NCBI GenBank assembly: GCA_024195585.1 | Contig: SWBL01000014.1 | Coordinates: 124,001 to 188,000 of the forward strand | Length of the DNA: 64,000 nucleotides | Source of the DNA: Aureobasidium sp. EXF-3400 | Taxonomy: Eukaryota; Ascomycota; Dothideomycetes; Dothideales; Saccotheciaceae | Direction: 5' to 3' | Made by a program: the position numbers and the translations under genes | Shown: positions 1-11,793 of the stretch, piece by piece | Layout: each line of letters opens with the position of its first letter | Numbering within the stretch: the first letter of the stretch is position 1 | Notes under the pieces: generated by a model | What the model saw: only the letters and a program-made list of their open reading frames with translations | What the model was told of the DNA's origin: nothing | Databases searched by the model: none

Positions 1-1736
1 ACTACGGTATGATCATCATTGATGAAGCCCATCAACACACCACGTCGACCAATTTGCTGCTCGGACTTCTCAAGTCTCTCCTGACCAAGAGACAGGACTT
101 GAAAGTCGTCATCATCTCCGCCACGATGGACGCCAATCTATTCGCCAACTACTTTCCTGGGTCGAAGGTCGAGACAGTTCATGGTAGAGGACACGAAATC
201 CAAGTGCAATATCTGCTACAGCCTCCTAAAGACATGATCAAGGAGATTGTGAAGACGATATTGTGGATCGCCTTTTCCAAACAAGCGAAGGGTCATATTC
301 TGGTCTTTGTCTCGGGTATGCGCGAGATCGCACAAGTCATCGAGGGAGTCAACGCTGCGCTGACCGGGCCCGATGCTCGTTTTGACCCTGCCGAACTGGA
401 CCCCCTGGTGTGCTATCCTCTACATGCCAAGATGTCTTTGGAGGATCAGCAACGCGCTGTCAAATCATTTCCGCCCAGGCCCATGGGTAGGAGATTTGGC
501 CGCAAGGTCATCGTCGCGACCAACGTTGCCGAAACATCCCTGACTATTGAAGGCGTGACGCATGTCGTCGATAGTGGTATGGCAAGGTCCAGGATCTGGA
601 ACTCTGCCGAAGAGACTTGGGCGATGCTTGATTATCCCATCAGTCAGGCTGAGATTGTTCAACGTATTGGACGCGTTGGACGTCAAAGAGACGGCTGGGC
701 ATGGCTCATGTACACAGAGAAGGGTCGCAAAGAGGATCGTTTAGAGCACGCTATTGCTGCGATCATTGAGTGCGACATGGTGTCAGAAGCTCTGCACATC
801 ATGAAGCTGGGCTTCAAGGTGGCCGACTTCCCCTTCATCGTCAAACCAAGTCCCGAGGTTGTCGGCAAGGCCCTCGGCCTCCTTTATCAGATCGGTGCTA
901 TCAACAAGAAGATGCAGGTGACAACACGTGGCTCGCACATAATCGCCCTGCCCATCGACGTTTACTCTGCGGCCATGCTTCTGGAAGGCTCGCTTCGCAA
1001 ATGCTCGGACGAAGTATTGTCGATCGTCTGTATGATCGAGGCAACTCGCAATGGCCAAAGCGTCTGGCGCCATCCTGGCAAAGATCAGGAGGCGACAAAG
1101 AAGCTCGAGAAGGCTCAGGCCCGCTTCCGCCATGTCTCCGGTGAGCATCTCACCTTCCTTAACATCTACCTAGGTTGGAGGAACGCTCGTCTTGATGGCA
1201 GAATAGACGACTTCCTGGACCAGTGGATGCTTGATGGCTCTGTCCTGAGGTCTGTTGACAGCGGTCGTATGGCACTGCTTCTACAACTAAGGAAGCACCC
1301 GGCATGGGATCTACAAGACCTCGATAAGAAAGATCCGCTGTACTACGCCACTATCTTGCAAGCTCTGGCTGCTGGAATGCACCTGCAGGTTGCAAAACGT
1401 ACGGGCAAGACTGGAGAGTACGAGCAAGTTCGCACCGGTGTTTTGGCTAAACTGACCAAGAACACGGTCTTCAAAGTTCCAGCGGGTGGAGATGAATGGG
1501 TGTTCTACAACGAATGCTTCGTTCACCCCGAGAAGGGAAAGATGCTCTCTGTCGTCTCGTGCATCGCACCGGAGCTCTTGTTTAGCGCTCAGCCAGAATA
1601 TTGGTGGGACACAGAGTTTCTACCAGAGGGCCATATAGAGGAGGGTGTTGTTGATGTCCTGTCACGCATGACCGGCATTAGCAAGGATGAGATTCGTGGT
1701 TCCTTCCCAGAGCCCCACACTCTTCGCACTGCTTGA
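1..1736 (+). CDS. DEAH-box RNA helicase, 5' truncated by the window edge
   Basis: This is the 3' part of a DEAH-box ATP-dependent RNA helicase; the frame is open from base 3 and the start and motif I (GxGKT) lie upstream of the window. Visible in order are motif II (DEAH, at the very start), motif III (SAT), motifs IV-V (TNVAETSLTIEGVTHVVDSG), motif VI (QRIGRVGR), a ratchet/HA2-like helical region and a C-terminal OB-fold-like end (DEWVFYNECFVH). The domain order is that of the Prp43/DHX15 group, but motif VI and the OB segment are divergent, so it is probably a lineage paralog rather than the core splicing helicase. Expected role is RNA or RNP unwinding; the substrate cannot be told. No intron is seen in the visible part. 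Confidence 0.85.
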   Translation, partial: YGMIIIDEAHQHTTSTNLLLGLLKSLLTKRQDLKVVIISATMDANLFANYFPGSKVETVHGRGHEIQVQYLLQPPKDMIKEIVKTILWIAFSKQAKGHILVFVSGMREIAQVIEGVNAALTGPDARFDPAELDPLVCYPLHAKMSLEDQQRAVKSFPPRPMGRRFGRKVIVATNVAETSLTIEGVTHVVDSGMARSRIWNSAEETWAMLDYPISQAEIVQRIGRVGRQRDGWAWLMYTEKGRKEDRLEHAIAAIIECDMVSEALHIMKLGFKVADFPFIVKPSPEVVGKALGLLYQIGAINKKMQVTTRGSHIIALPIDVYSAAMLLEGSLRKCSDEVLSIVCMIEATRNGQSVWRHPGKDQEATKKLEKAQARFRHVSGEHLTFLNIYLGWRNARLDGRIDDFLDQWMLDGSVLRSVDSGRMALLLQLRKHPAWDLQDLDKKDPLYYATILQALAAGMHLQVAKRTGKTGEYEQVRTGVLAKLTKNTVFKVPAGGDEWVFYNECFVHPEKGKMLSVVSCIAPELLFSAQPEYWWDTEFLPEGHIEEGVVDVLSRMTGISKDEIRGSFPEPHTLRTA

Positions 1737-3252
1737 GCGGCTGCACATATTTCTGAGGTTGACAGACATTGATCTGGCAGCCTCTCTCCTCAGCATTGCG
1801 AGACTCACGTCCGCAGTTTGTTTGTTCTTGTCCATTGTGAGACTCACGTCCACTTTTTTTCTTGTTATGAAGCATCGTTGAGACGCAAGTCCGCGATTAT
1901 CGTATAGAAATGTTGAGCATATTTACCGATTGTCTTTTGAACTGGATTTTGATGAGAGCGACTCGAAAGTGTAGAACCACAGACTTTGACACACAAGGAG
2001 GACACAATCTCTGCTGGGGAGGATGGCGCATTGTAATCTGTGTTCCAGAGACATGGCCTGCCAGATAAGACGGAGTAGTGCTCGGTCAAATTTTTGTACG
2101 TTGTTCTCATTTCCTCTTTTCTCACCTTGGCACATTGGATGTGTATCTTGGAGGAGCTGTTATCCAACACAAGAGGTTTGTTGTGTAGCATAAAAGAGCA
2201 CGTGCTCCGAGATTTTGAAGCCTGTTCGAAGTACTGTCCGCCAGGAAGAGAACATCGAGTGTTCTCTATTCACTCTCATCTCTCCGGTCAAATCCTCGGT
2301 GCTTCTCTGATCGCTTCTCCTTTCTCAGCTCCCCTCGATGGTTTGCTCTTCTCCGCAGGTCGAACAATCAAGATGTCAGACTTTGAGACCTTATCTCGAT
2401 ACCCCATGGGACCGGCTGTCTCTGACAATACAACTTGACTTCAGTATAGCGCTGTGCCGACGTTAGGCAGATGGCCTCGGTCTTGCCTGCTGGCAAATAC
2501 TCTGTTCGGCCACGGTTAGCGACGGGCCTGGCAGCGCCGGGACGCCATCTGGACCGCGAGGCTTAAAGTTGAAAGTGCACCGACCAGACAACCCCATGGA
2601 GAAGATGGTCACTGTTACGCTAAAGGGTTTTGACGCTCATACCATTCAGTTTTCTATGGTCATCGCGTGGACCTTGCGTGAGTCTCGACCCCATGATTGG
2701 CTCACTACTTCTCATCTTTATCTTTATGGGCACGCGAGACACCACACCAGTACACCAAATTCCATCTATCGTTGTGCGAGATCGGAACTCCGAAAAAAGC
2801 ACGTTAAGAGCAGGTAGGTGGTTGGAGGTTCTGGTGTGACTGCGCAGGTCTGAGATTCAAGGCTTCGCTGTCGGCAAAGCACCATAAATCCTCGAGTCGA
2901 ACATCAAGCCTCACCAAGTAATATCTTGGAATATACCTTTCTTTGCTTATCCTTCTGGATCTCTGTACTTGGATGCTTAAGCCGGTGTGCCAACTGGCAA
3001 GTGGTCTTGTCATGCGAGGGCCGTTGGTGCTTCGGCTAGCGTGGACTTCTACCAAAACCTTCAGCGGTTCGAGATGCGCCACTCGGTTCTAGAAGCACAC
3101 ACGACTGGAATCACTGGAGTGCTCGAATCGATTAAATACTCATGTCATGGCCGTCCTCTCCAACATCTCATCAGCATACAATCACAATCACTCAGTCACT
3201 CGTTGGACACCTTCGTTCTCCTCTTCCTTCTACATTCTTTACAGTCCGCAAC
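1737..3252. other. Intergenic region between helicase and permease
   Basis: About 1.5 kb without a convincing gene. Apart from the degenerate tandem repeat near 1.8 kb there are only short open frames that lack splice or domain support. The pyrimidine-rich stretch just before 3253 is a plausible permease 5' UTR. Confidence 0.6.
1797..1895. repeat. Degenerate 39-40 bp tandem repeat
   Basis: The core YGAGACtCacGTCC recurs three times at about 1799, 1838 and 1878, with spacing of 39 and 40 bp. The first two copies are nearly identical and the third is diverged. It begins 60 bp after the helicase stop codon, so it may sit in that gene's 3' UTR. Confidence 0.5.
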
Positions 3253-4935
3253 ATGGACGCAAAGGCTTTCGATGCCGAGAAGGGCCTTGCCCAGACTATC
3301 ACCGAGACACCTGAATATGAGGTTCAGAGTGGTCAGCAAAACGAACTGAAACGTTCTTTGAAGAACAGACACATGCAGATGATCGCTATATGTGGCGCTA
3401 TCGGGGCAGGCTTCTTTGTCGGTGCCGGAGGAGCCCTTTCAACGGGAGGTCCTGCGTCGTTGATCATTGGTTTCTCAATTATTGGTATAATGTTGATGTG
3501 TACCATGCAAGCGTTGGGAGAATTGACCGTTCTGTACCCTGTGAACGGAGCATTCTTCACGTAAGTCTACACAGCCATTACTCTATCCCGGATCCATCTT
3601 ACTGACATTTCCAATAGCTATGCATGCCGTTTCATCTCCGAGTCCTGGGGTTTCGCTATCGGTTGGCAATACGCCATCCAATGGCTGACCATTCTTCCTT
3701 TCGAACTTACCGCCGCTTCTATCACTATCGACTTCTGGAAGGGAGCTGCCCACATCAACGTTGGTGTATGGATCGCCGTTTTCCTCGTTGCTCTCTGCGC
3801 AATCCAATTCTTTGGTGTCAGAGCATACGGCGAGGTCGAATTCGTTCTCTCTATTATCAAGATCATTGCTTGTATCGGTTTCATTATCCTCGGAATAGTG
3901 ATTGACGTTGGAGGCGTTCCTACCGACACTCGCGGCTATATTGGTGTCTCGTACTGGGGAGAAGGCCAGGCCTTCCGCAACGGCTTCAAGGGCTTCTGCA
4001 GTGTCTTCGTTACTGCTTCTTTCGCCTTCGGTGGCACTGAGCTGGTCGGCCTTGCTGCTGCCGAGTCTGCCAACCCCAGAAAGGCTCTTCCCCAGGCTGT
4101 CAAGCAGGTCTTCTGGCGTATCGCTTTCTTCTACATCGTTGGCCTTTTCATCCTTGGACTCGTTGTACCCGCCAACAACCCCAACTTATTACATGCGCAC
4201 GGTGCTCACTCGAACTACAGCCCCTTCGTTATCGCCATCAGACTCGCTGGAATTAAGATTCTGCCATCCATTTTCAACGCTGTCATCACAATTTCGGTCA
4301 TTAGTGTTGCAAACAGCTCCGCCTTTGCTTCCACTCGCACTATTCAGGCACTTGCAGCTAGAGGCATGGCACCGCGCTTCCTCGCTTACGTCGACAAGAA
4401 GGGTCGTCCCATCCCCACTATCATCTTGCAGATGGCTATGGGTCTTCTTGCCTTCGTCAACTTGGCCGCAGCAGGCAGTGTCCTCTTCACTTGGCTCCTG
4501 TCTTTGACTGGTCTTGCCAACTTCTTCGTCTGGGGCAGCATCAACCTCTCCCACATTCGTTTCCGCAAGGGTTGGGCTCACTCTGGCCGCACTGTCGAGC
4601 AGCTTCCCTACAAGGCCAAGTTCGGTGTCATCGGCAGTTACATTGGTCTTGTCCTTAACGTTGTCTGCCTTGTTGCCCAGTTCTACGTTGCTCTCTTCCC
4701 CATCGGCGGCAAGCCTGATGCTGCAAACTTCTTCGAGTCTTATTTGGCGGGACCTGTTATCTTCACCCTTTATGCCGGATGGAAAATTTGGACCCGCGAG
4801 TGGAAGCTTTTTGTTAGAAGTCAGGACATGGATGTCGTATCTGACATGCGTATCTTCGAGGATGACGAGGAGGAGATTCCCAAGGCCACTGGCTGGAAGG
4901 GCAAGGTCAAGTCTGTCACCTCTGCTTTCTTCTAA
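3253..4935 (+). CDS. Amino-acid permease (GAP1/AGP-like, APC superfamily)
   Basis: Plasma-membrane amino-acid/proton symporter of the yeast amino-acid transporter family. Exons are 3253-3560 and 3618-4935, with a 57-nt intron (GTAAGT...AATAG); the product is 541 aa. The hydrophilic N-terminus leads into TM1 with the glycine-rich IGAGFFVGAG substrate loop. About twelve TM segments follow, with the family signatures AFGGTELVGLAAAE and FASTRTIQALA, and an acidic C-terminal tail (FEDDEEE). Length and motifs fit full-length general or broad-range permeases; the exact substrate class cannot be fixed from sequence. Traffic of this class out of the ER needs Shr3, whose gene lies at 21.97 kb in the same window. 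The start is the first ATG in frame after a CT-rich leader. The long antisense frame at 4189-4962 is a codon-bias shadow. Confidence 0.93.
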
Positions 4936-5984
4936 GCGCTGCTGAGCATGTCTTCGAAACACACTTTTATGATTTAGCCTAGGAGTTTTTTGGGAGGGTT
5001 GACGATTACCCAGGATACACTTTTTGGATACAAAAAAGTCTTTATGATATACCTGCTGTTTTTGGATGCGAAAAACAGAAATAGCTACGAAACCCAGAAT
5101 TTTATGATCTTTACCTTTTTACATCTTTGCTTCCTTTCCACAATGTACTCCCAATCTCAGAATATTACTTATGGTCTTGCACTTGGGAATACTCCTACAA
5201 TATCTCATGGTCGTGCAAGTCGTGAGCGAAAAAAGAAGTCATCGGAGGTTCGAAGTCCCGCTTTGGTTCCTTCCCCCTTTCCTCTCTCGCCTTGTCTGCC
5301 TTCCCCTATCTGTCATTCCTTCTATCTCCTGTAACTCTATTAAGCATCATCCTTCACACTACTATATATGAACCCCCGATCTCTTCTGACTCTTCTACTA
5401 TTCGAGTTACGTTGATAGGATATAGAACAATCAGTTCTCCTAGATCTTGCATCATAGCTATGAAAATCATACTAATGATCGAGAAACTAAAACTTAACAA
5501 AGGAGTATCTTTAGTTAGAAGAAACCCGCTTTTCCCAGATAGAAAATAGCACTAATAGTTCTACTTATATCATTTATCTGTATAAATCTGTTCTTAAGAG
5601 AATTTTCAAGCCACTTTGTCTTGTAGGACAGTTAGTGTAGACACTATAGAATGGAAGGTAGCAAGGATAAATTCTTGGTACACGAGGAGAAAGAGTATGT
5701 AATGGCTTCCTATCCGTGAAAACCACAAACTTGGTAGCTACTTTATAGCAATACTTGGTGCTATCGTCCGACTTCCATAATGCGCACTCCTTTTGTTTAA
5801 TCTTCTGCGGGAAACGAGCACTACGAGCAATGGGAAGGAGTTATGGAGAAGTTCAGCCGCTATTGATTAAAGCTATAATCATCTCGGACCAATAATGCCC
5901 TCAAAAAGAATATTCTACCTTCTTCCCATTCTATTACCCATGATGACTCCGTACCATCACTCTTGAACAACAATACTCCACCTC
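4936..5984. other. Permease 3' flank and AT-rich island
   Basis: After about 400 bp of permease 3' flank, the sequence from about 5340 to 5960 becomes markedly AT-rich, with many stops in every frame. I recognise no protein, terminal repeat or RNA in it. It looks like old non-coding or mutated mobile DNA, but this rests on composition alone. Confidence 0.5.
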
Positions 5985-6485
5985 TTACTCAGCTTCGCTA
6001 AAGAAGTACAACGGCGCACTCGGAGCACTGTTGACACTGCTCGTCCTAATCATCGCACATTGCAACCCCTCTCTAGCCTGATCTGATCTCTCCATGTGCG
6101 AGGATCCTCGATGGCCCTTACTCCTCTCCCCTTTACGGCTTCCAATCCTCAAGTCCGACAAACTCTTCACGCCTCTGAACGAGCGAGCACGACCGAGTAA
6201 AGATTTCCTTCGACTGGGTTTCGGCATCCGAGGCCGTAAGTCGCTTTGCTCGTGCTGGTTACCAGCTTCTTGCGTCACATGCTCTGCTTCTCCAACATCT
6301 GGTGTGGGAGTCGAGTATTTGCGGCGACGGCGAAGCACATTCGAAGCGCTGGTATTCGTATCTCTGCCTAGCCACTTCGAAGCCACACGGTGCAGACGTC
6401 CACGACTCTCGACCTGTCTGCATCTTGCCTGTTCTGCATGACAAGGCTGGTTCTCGCGTGTATTGATGCGTCCAGTGACTTCGTA
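5985..6485 (-). CDS. Possible exon of a basic Ser/Arg-rich hypothetical protein
   Basis: A 167-codon frame on the minus strand ends with TAA at 5985 and is open up to a good acceptor (TTTCTAG) at 6486. The translation is rich in Arg, Ser and Lys and has phosphosite-like text (SRRKSLLGRARSF, GVKSLSDLRIGSR), ending in PLYFFSEAE. There is no ATG at its 5' end, so it would be a terminal exon. A second coding-like stretch lies just upstream on the same strand (about 6490-6675). These may form a small gene downstream of the ArfGAP gene, or alternative 3' exons of it. I do not recognise the family. Confidence 0.35.
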   Translation of the reverse strand, partial: YEVTGRINTRENQPCHAEQARCRQVESRGRLHRVASKWLGRDTNTSASNVLRRRRKYSTPTPDVGEAEHVTQEAGNQHEQSDLRPRMPKPSRRKSLLGRARSFRGVKSLSDLRIGSRKGERSKGHRGSSHMERSDQAREGLQCAMIRTSSVNSAPSAPLYFFSEAE

Positions 6486-7010
6486 CTAGAAATCGCGTCG
6501 AGAAACAGTGAACGAGATATCAATATTCGCGGTGTTTTCGATCTTGACGACAGTATTCAAGGAACTCGATGTATTTGCCTGGCTGCGTGAAACGTCTGCG
6601 CTGGGATCGCGAGGGTGTTGCGACAGCGTGAACGAATTCGGACAATGTAGTAGAGGAGCGGAGTGAATGCGTTCCCTGTGAACAAGAAAAAACAGAGATA
6701 AGCAAAAGAAAATAGATCAAATCGAAAAGCCATAGGCATTGTTGATTAAGGACAGAAAGCGATAAAATGTGTTTCCCTGTGTATTCCATGACAGAGAACG
6801 AGAGAGAAAACAAGAGTGAGGAAACACCTGGGTACAGGGTCGGCAGAAGAGAAGAAACAAGCCCAAAAACACACGTTGCCAAATCCTGCAAATGATTACT
6901 CTTACTCGTCAAGACATGAAGTGGACGCTTATGTAGCACATGGAAGAGGAAAGGGGGGAGAAAATAAGGATTGGAGAAAGAGAGGCAGAGAGACAAGAAG
7001 ATTTTCAAGG

Positions 7011-10000
7011 TCACCTGCGTCCTATGCTCCCGTCTCTGCTTGACACGACACTCCTAGATCCGGTACTTTGTCTCTTGATCAATCGACTGTCGCGATCGTT
7101 GGGACTGTGCCTTTCACTTGGCAATGCTGAAAGCACGTCGCCAGCAGAATCCTTGACTCCCAGTCCCAAGTGTCGACCAGTTTTTTGGTCAATCTTGAAT
7201 TCAATATACTGTTGCGCAGCTCGTGACAAGGGTATAGGCGCTGGTTGCATCGGAATCTCTGCTCCATTTTGAAGCAAAAGTTCGGCTACTGGGAAAGGTT
7301 TCCTTGTGGGCGTAGGTGTGGTTGGACGTTGTGGTAGTGCTGACGGACTCAAGGCTGGTGACGACAGAGTTGACGAGCCAGCGCGTTGGTGTACAAACGA
7401 ACTAGATGGAGAGGCAGGATCGGCAGCCGCGAGGGCGAGGAACACTGCGTGTGTTCCACGTGAGCGGTCTGCAGCATTGGGATTTGCACGCAATGCAAGA
7501 GCATACAACACTTGTTGTATGTTGTTCTGTTTGATGCTGACCAGCAATGTGTCGTCTGGGCTCTTGAAGTGCGCCATGGCATCGGTGGAACCTTGGACAT
7601 ACAGTCTGTCACTGTACTTGCCTGTGATAAAGTGTAGACGCTGCTCTCTGGTCACGTTAGGACCTGGCTTGAGGAAAGCATCGAGCTTTGCCTCCCAAAC
7701 CATGTTGCTAACACGGTTGCCAACCAGCAAGAGCAGCTCAATGATGTCTGGTGTGAACGCTGAGGTGTCGAGAGTCAAAGACCGCACCTTTGAGATGTGC
7801 GTGCCTAATGATCTGTGGATACCACTACACTCGATACACAAGATTATGCCGAGATTGATGGACACCCATTCGACTTTCTGATCAGAATTGCAATCAGCGC
7901 AATACTTGTTACCAACATCAGCCTCTCGTATCTGGTTTAGGAGTGCTGATGGCGTTTCGTTGTCGGGTTTCATATAAGTTGGCTTGTCACCCGTTGTTGC
8001 ATGGCGCGATACGATCTTGCTCGAAGAACTGATGTACGATGATGTTGCGTTGGTGGATTGCCTTTGAGAGGAGAATGGTGTGGTCTTTCCAGTCAATACC
8101 GCAGCAATGGTGTTCCGCGTAGAGCCAATTTTTTCGGCGCTTTGCGTGCTGGTAGACGGTCTAGTTTCGAAAGCACTCTGGAGAGCGTTATTGATCGAGC
8201 CAATCCATGATTTCATGTCCTCTTCTGAAGGAGCTTGGTAGACGCGAGTGTATTGTGGTGTAATGACCTCGAAACAGAAACGCCGGTCGGCATTGCGCGC
8301 TTCTCTCACAGACGCGACTCGCAAGTCGATGGGGTCCATATGGAGATCGAGTCTATCTTTCCAGTTGGCATATTCGGACAGTTTGCCTTGGTCGAGCACT
8401 ATCCAGAACCTGTCTTTGTTAGTGGACTTGTGATGGTATCAAGCTTCGAGGACTCACTTGTGCCATCCAGCTTTGTTCATGATAGGGTCTACATGACTGC
8501 CAGGTCGGCTCAAAGACCACAACAGTCCTTCCTTTTTGATTTGACCTGCAGCTGCAGCTGCGGAAGCAGAAACATCTTTCTCTTCTAAATCTCTGATACC
8601 CTTGAACTTGTTGCTCGTGTTCCTAACAGGCAACGAGCCATTCGAGCTTGAACTGGTCGGAGACATGATGCCGGACGGGAAGCCATTAGATGCCGAAGGA
8701 GAAGTTGACATGATCGAATTACGCGGTACCGATATGATGCTGCTTGCACGGTCGATTTGACTACCACTCGGGCCATTGAAAACCGATGGCGGGTTCTCTA
8801 TTTCGGGCGATTTCGCACTATTGGTCTCCAAGGCTCTTCTCTTTTCCTCTCGTTCGGTGCGTTGCATCTGGAACTCCATGTCGGCATTCGAGACTTCACG
8901 TGTCAGAGCCTCCAACTGTGGCAACATCTCTCCAACCTTTTTGGCCGTGGTGAGATAGCCTCGAGCCTGTGCGGATGCGTACTTTGTGAGCTGAGAGAGC
9001 ACTTCCTGCTCTTTTCGTCCGCCGTTTAGATCGTGCATGAAGGAGGAATAGTCGAAACGCTTCAGCTCAAAAGTGCGACGCTTGGATTGGTATTTGGCAT
9101 CGCTCTCGACGCGTTTCTTTTCCTTCAAGGACTCGGAGCGCTGGCCAAGGTACTTGCTGACATAGGCGTAGTAGTCTTTACTCTCCTCATCGAAATCACG
9201 TCTTTTCGACTCCGCTTGTTTGATATCCAGACTGTAGAGTTTGTTGATAGGTTCAATGATGAGCTTTTGTAGGTTCGCATTATTTTGACGCTCGTAAAGT
9301 AGGATTTCTCTGGCGATTGAGTCGAAATAATGCTCGAGGGCGGGACGGACAGCATTTGCGTTCGAGTTGGAAGCCTCCCTAAGTGCATCCATAAAGGCAG
9401 AATGAGCGTCGTTACAGGCAGTTTGAGCGGCTTGTGCAGCTTCGGCAGCTCTTAAGACTTTCTTCATACGAGATCTCATAGTGCCGGTTTTCTGCTCCAA
9501 TGCTCGCATTGTGGCTCTGAAGACGGGACCATCTTCGCTGTTGCTGGCATCCTCAGCTGGACGACCGACACAACTAATGTCAACCTTGGGAGCAGGCCCA
9601 GGAGCTCCGTTGGTCATGGAAGGGACCAGTCCAAGGCCGTATTCCGGGATAGCATCGATCATAGGCGAGGAAGGCTCACGGTAGTCGCGGTAGTCTCGGA
9701 AGTCTTTGGGGTCACCGCCGTCAGAATCACTAATAGCGCTAACTCTGGATTCGATGGATTGAGTAGATGGCACCCTAAGCCTGGGAGGAGACAAGGTGGG
9801 AGAAGCCAACCAGCGCTGTGTATCTGAGGCAGTGTTAGCATGGGACGAGAAAGTGCGAGGGATGTTGAACACACTCGTGACCCAGAAAGAGAAGCTGGCT
9901 AGCGTCTCCAAGCGGTGAGCGCGTGAGTTGTATTCGACAAACTGCCAGAGTCGGTTAGCCACTAAGCGACAGCAGTAGACGCAGGGTATTTCGTACGCTG

Positions 10001-10702
10001 CAAGTATTGCGCCAACCTCCACCATGATCTTCGGACTGCTTTGGAGGCTTCCATTTCCAAGACCACTGAAACTGCACAGAAGGCACACCACCAGTATTGT
10101 AGTCGCCAACGAGTTCAACGTTGGGGTTCTTGTGTAGATTGGGGTCGGCATGGAATTCGCGTGTGACGAGCTGGTCGATCTCCTTCGGGGTCGAACCAAA
10201 GACGTAGGTCAAGCCGCATAGCTGGGTATCTGAAGACGGCACACCAGTGGGAGAAATGACGTGGTCGCCGATTATGTTTGCTGGAGCCGAGTTGGATTGG
10301 CGCAGAACGCATGTGAAGTTGAAGGTAAGCTCTTCGTCGTTGGCTAGGCGCAAGAGGAAAGCGGGAGAGATAATCGAGGGGGGTTCAGGGTCCTTTGTAG
10401 AGTCAGCGCATGTTTTCAACAGTTGTTGGAAGATAGAAAGAAGTACCTGGACGTATTCGACGGGAGTGCTGTCGCCGCTGTCACGTTTTGCGTGGTAGCG
10501 CGTGGCAGGGAAAGAGTTGGGGTGGAGCGAGACAAGGGTGCGACCACGCGAGTTTGTAATGTTGACGCTCGCGATCGAGACTGCGGAGAGAAACAAGATT
10601 AGAGGGAGAGCATGGCACGAGGAGCAGCATGTACGCACATCGTGTCTGGTCTTTGAAATAGACAGGAGCACCATCGTCAGGTCGGCTTCCTACGTTGCCC
10701 AT
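7011..10702 (-). CDS. BAR-PH-ArfGAP protein (Csx2-like)
   Basis: GTPase-activating protein for Arf GTPases, acting at curved membranes in vesicle traffic. Exons (minus strand) are 10639-10702, 10447-10580, 9997-10392, 8458-9941 and 7011-8409; all phases join, giving 1158 aa. The N-terminus (MGNVGSRPDDGAPVYFKDQT) is the conserved start of fungal Csx2-type proteins. A long helical BAR-like region covers about 340-600, a PH domain about 660-770, and the ArfGAP zinc module about 850-960, with CADC...CIEC (C-x2-C-x16-C-x2-C) and the arginine finger context GIHRSLGTHIS. The C-terminus is Ser-rich. The stop directly overlaps a possible donor (CAG|GTGACC). A 339-nt intron to an acceptor at 6676 would replace the last residues with about 60 others, so the 3' end is not certain. 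Confidence 0.92.
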
Positions 10703-11793
10703 GCTGCGACCAGGGCAGACGCGCCCCCACCGCCAAATGCAAGAGTCTTGAGATCCGAAATCTTGTTGTCTGGACTAGCGGTATACGTCGAGTACGATGG
10801 GCGAGCAGGGCGAACAGGCGAATGCGCAGGCTTTGGTTGCTATGTATATGCTGTTGGGATGCGGATGAGGGATGGCGATACGATTGGCGAAGAATTACAA
10901 GACAGAGACGCGCGAATAAGGCCGCTCTGCTCGGGCGTAGGCGACAAGATGATGCCTAAAGTCAAGCGGCGCTATGAGAATGCTGAAGAGGATAAGACGA
11001 CTCGAAAATGAGGCTGGAGCCGATGTTGATTCAGGTGCAACCCTCTGGCAAAAGGCAACCTACTCCACAGCCAAAGCACGGTATACGTCCGTCCGTCATC
11101 CTAGCTTGCTGCGAACTCTCCTGAAAGCCAACGGCTGAACTCTATTCTAATCATGGCATGCCATGATCCATCTATATTCCACCACCCACGATTCTCCACA
11201 ACAACACCATCACAGCATGACACGACCTCGTGCACATTCCTTGCTTCATCGTGCTCTATCCACTATCCATGTGTTGGAGCAGATGCGCGAGCGAGGCAGT
11301 GCTTGGTACCGAGTAGTGCTTTGACCATGTAAATCATAGAGATTGTTTCTGCCCTTCTGTGCTCACCCCTCAAACATGCTGTCATTCACCCTTGTTCTCA
11401 TCGTCCTCTGTCGCCCTTTCTGTCCGGCCCGCTTCCGATCGCCCACGCTGTTTCACCTTGTCGCTGGTGCCTCGCGCCTGTGCCGCCCGCACTTGTTGTG
11501 TACCTCCGGCCGCTGACCGCCGGCCGCTCATTCTCTGCGCATCCTTTCTCTTACTCATATGCATATCCTGGCCCTCTTACCAGCTCATCGTTTACCAAAC
11601 GCCTGCTGCGAACTTGAAAATGTATGCCTTCATCCAAAGATAATAAACGTAGATCACCTTCTTAACCACAAGCCGAGGTCCCTCGGCCAAGCATGGCGGG
11701 GACCTCTCAAACGCCATAACACCTTCTGTGCAAACCAATTCTTCAACATTGACCTCCCTATCTCCTTTCTCGTGATCGCCAACATTGGATATC
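10703..11793. other. Intergenic region between ArfGAP and thioesterase
   Basis: About 1.1 kb holding the promoters of two divergent genes. A 169-codon plus-strand frame at 10502-11011 is mostly antisense to the ArfGAP gene and has no domain. I see no RNA gene or repeat. Confidence 0.6.

Noticed and set aside
4189..4962. 257-codon frame antisense to the permease
   Set aside because: It mirrors the codon bias of the permease exon, shows acidic repetitive text and no domain.
5340..5960. Search for CRISPR-like or LTR structure in the AT-rich island
   Set aside because: No regularly spaced repeats, no paired long direct repeats and no primer-binding-site-like text were seen.
10502..11011. 169-codon plus-strand frame
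   Set aside because: Its first part is antisense to ArfGAP exons 1-2; the rest has no domain or conserved text.
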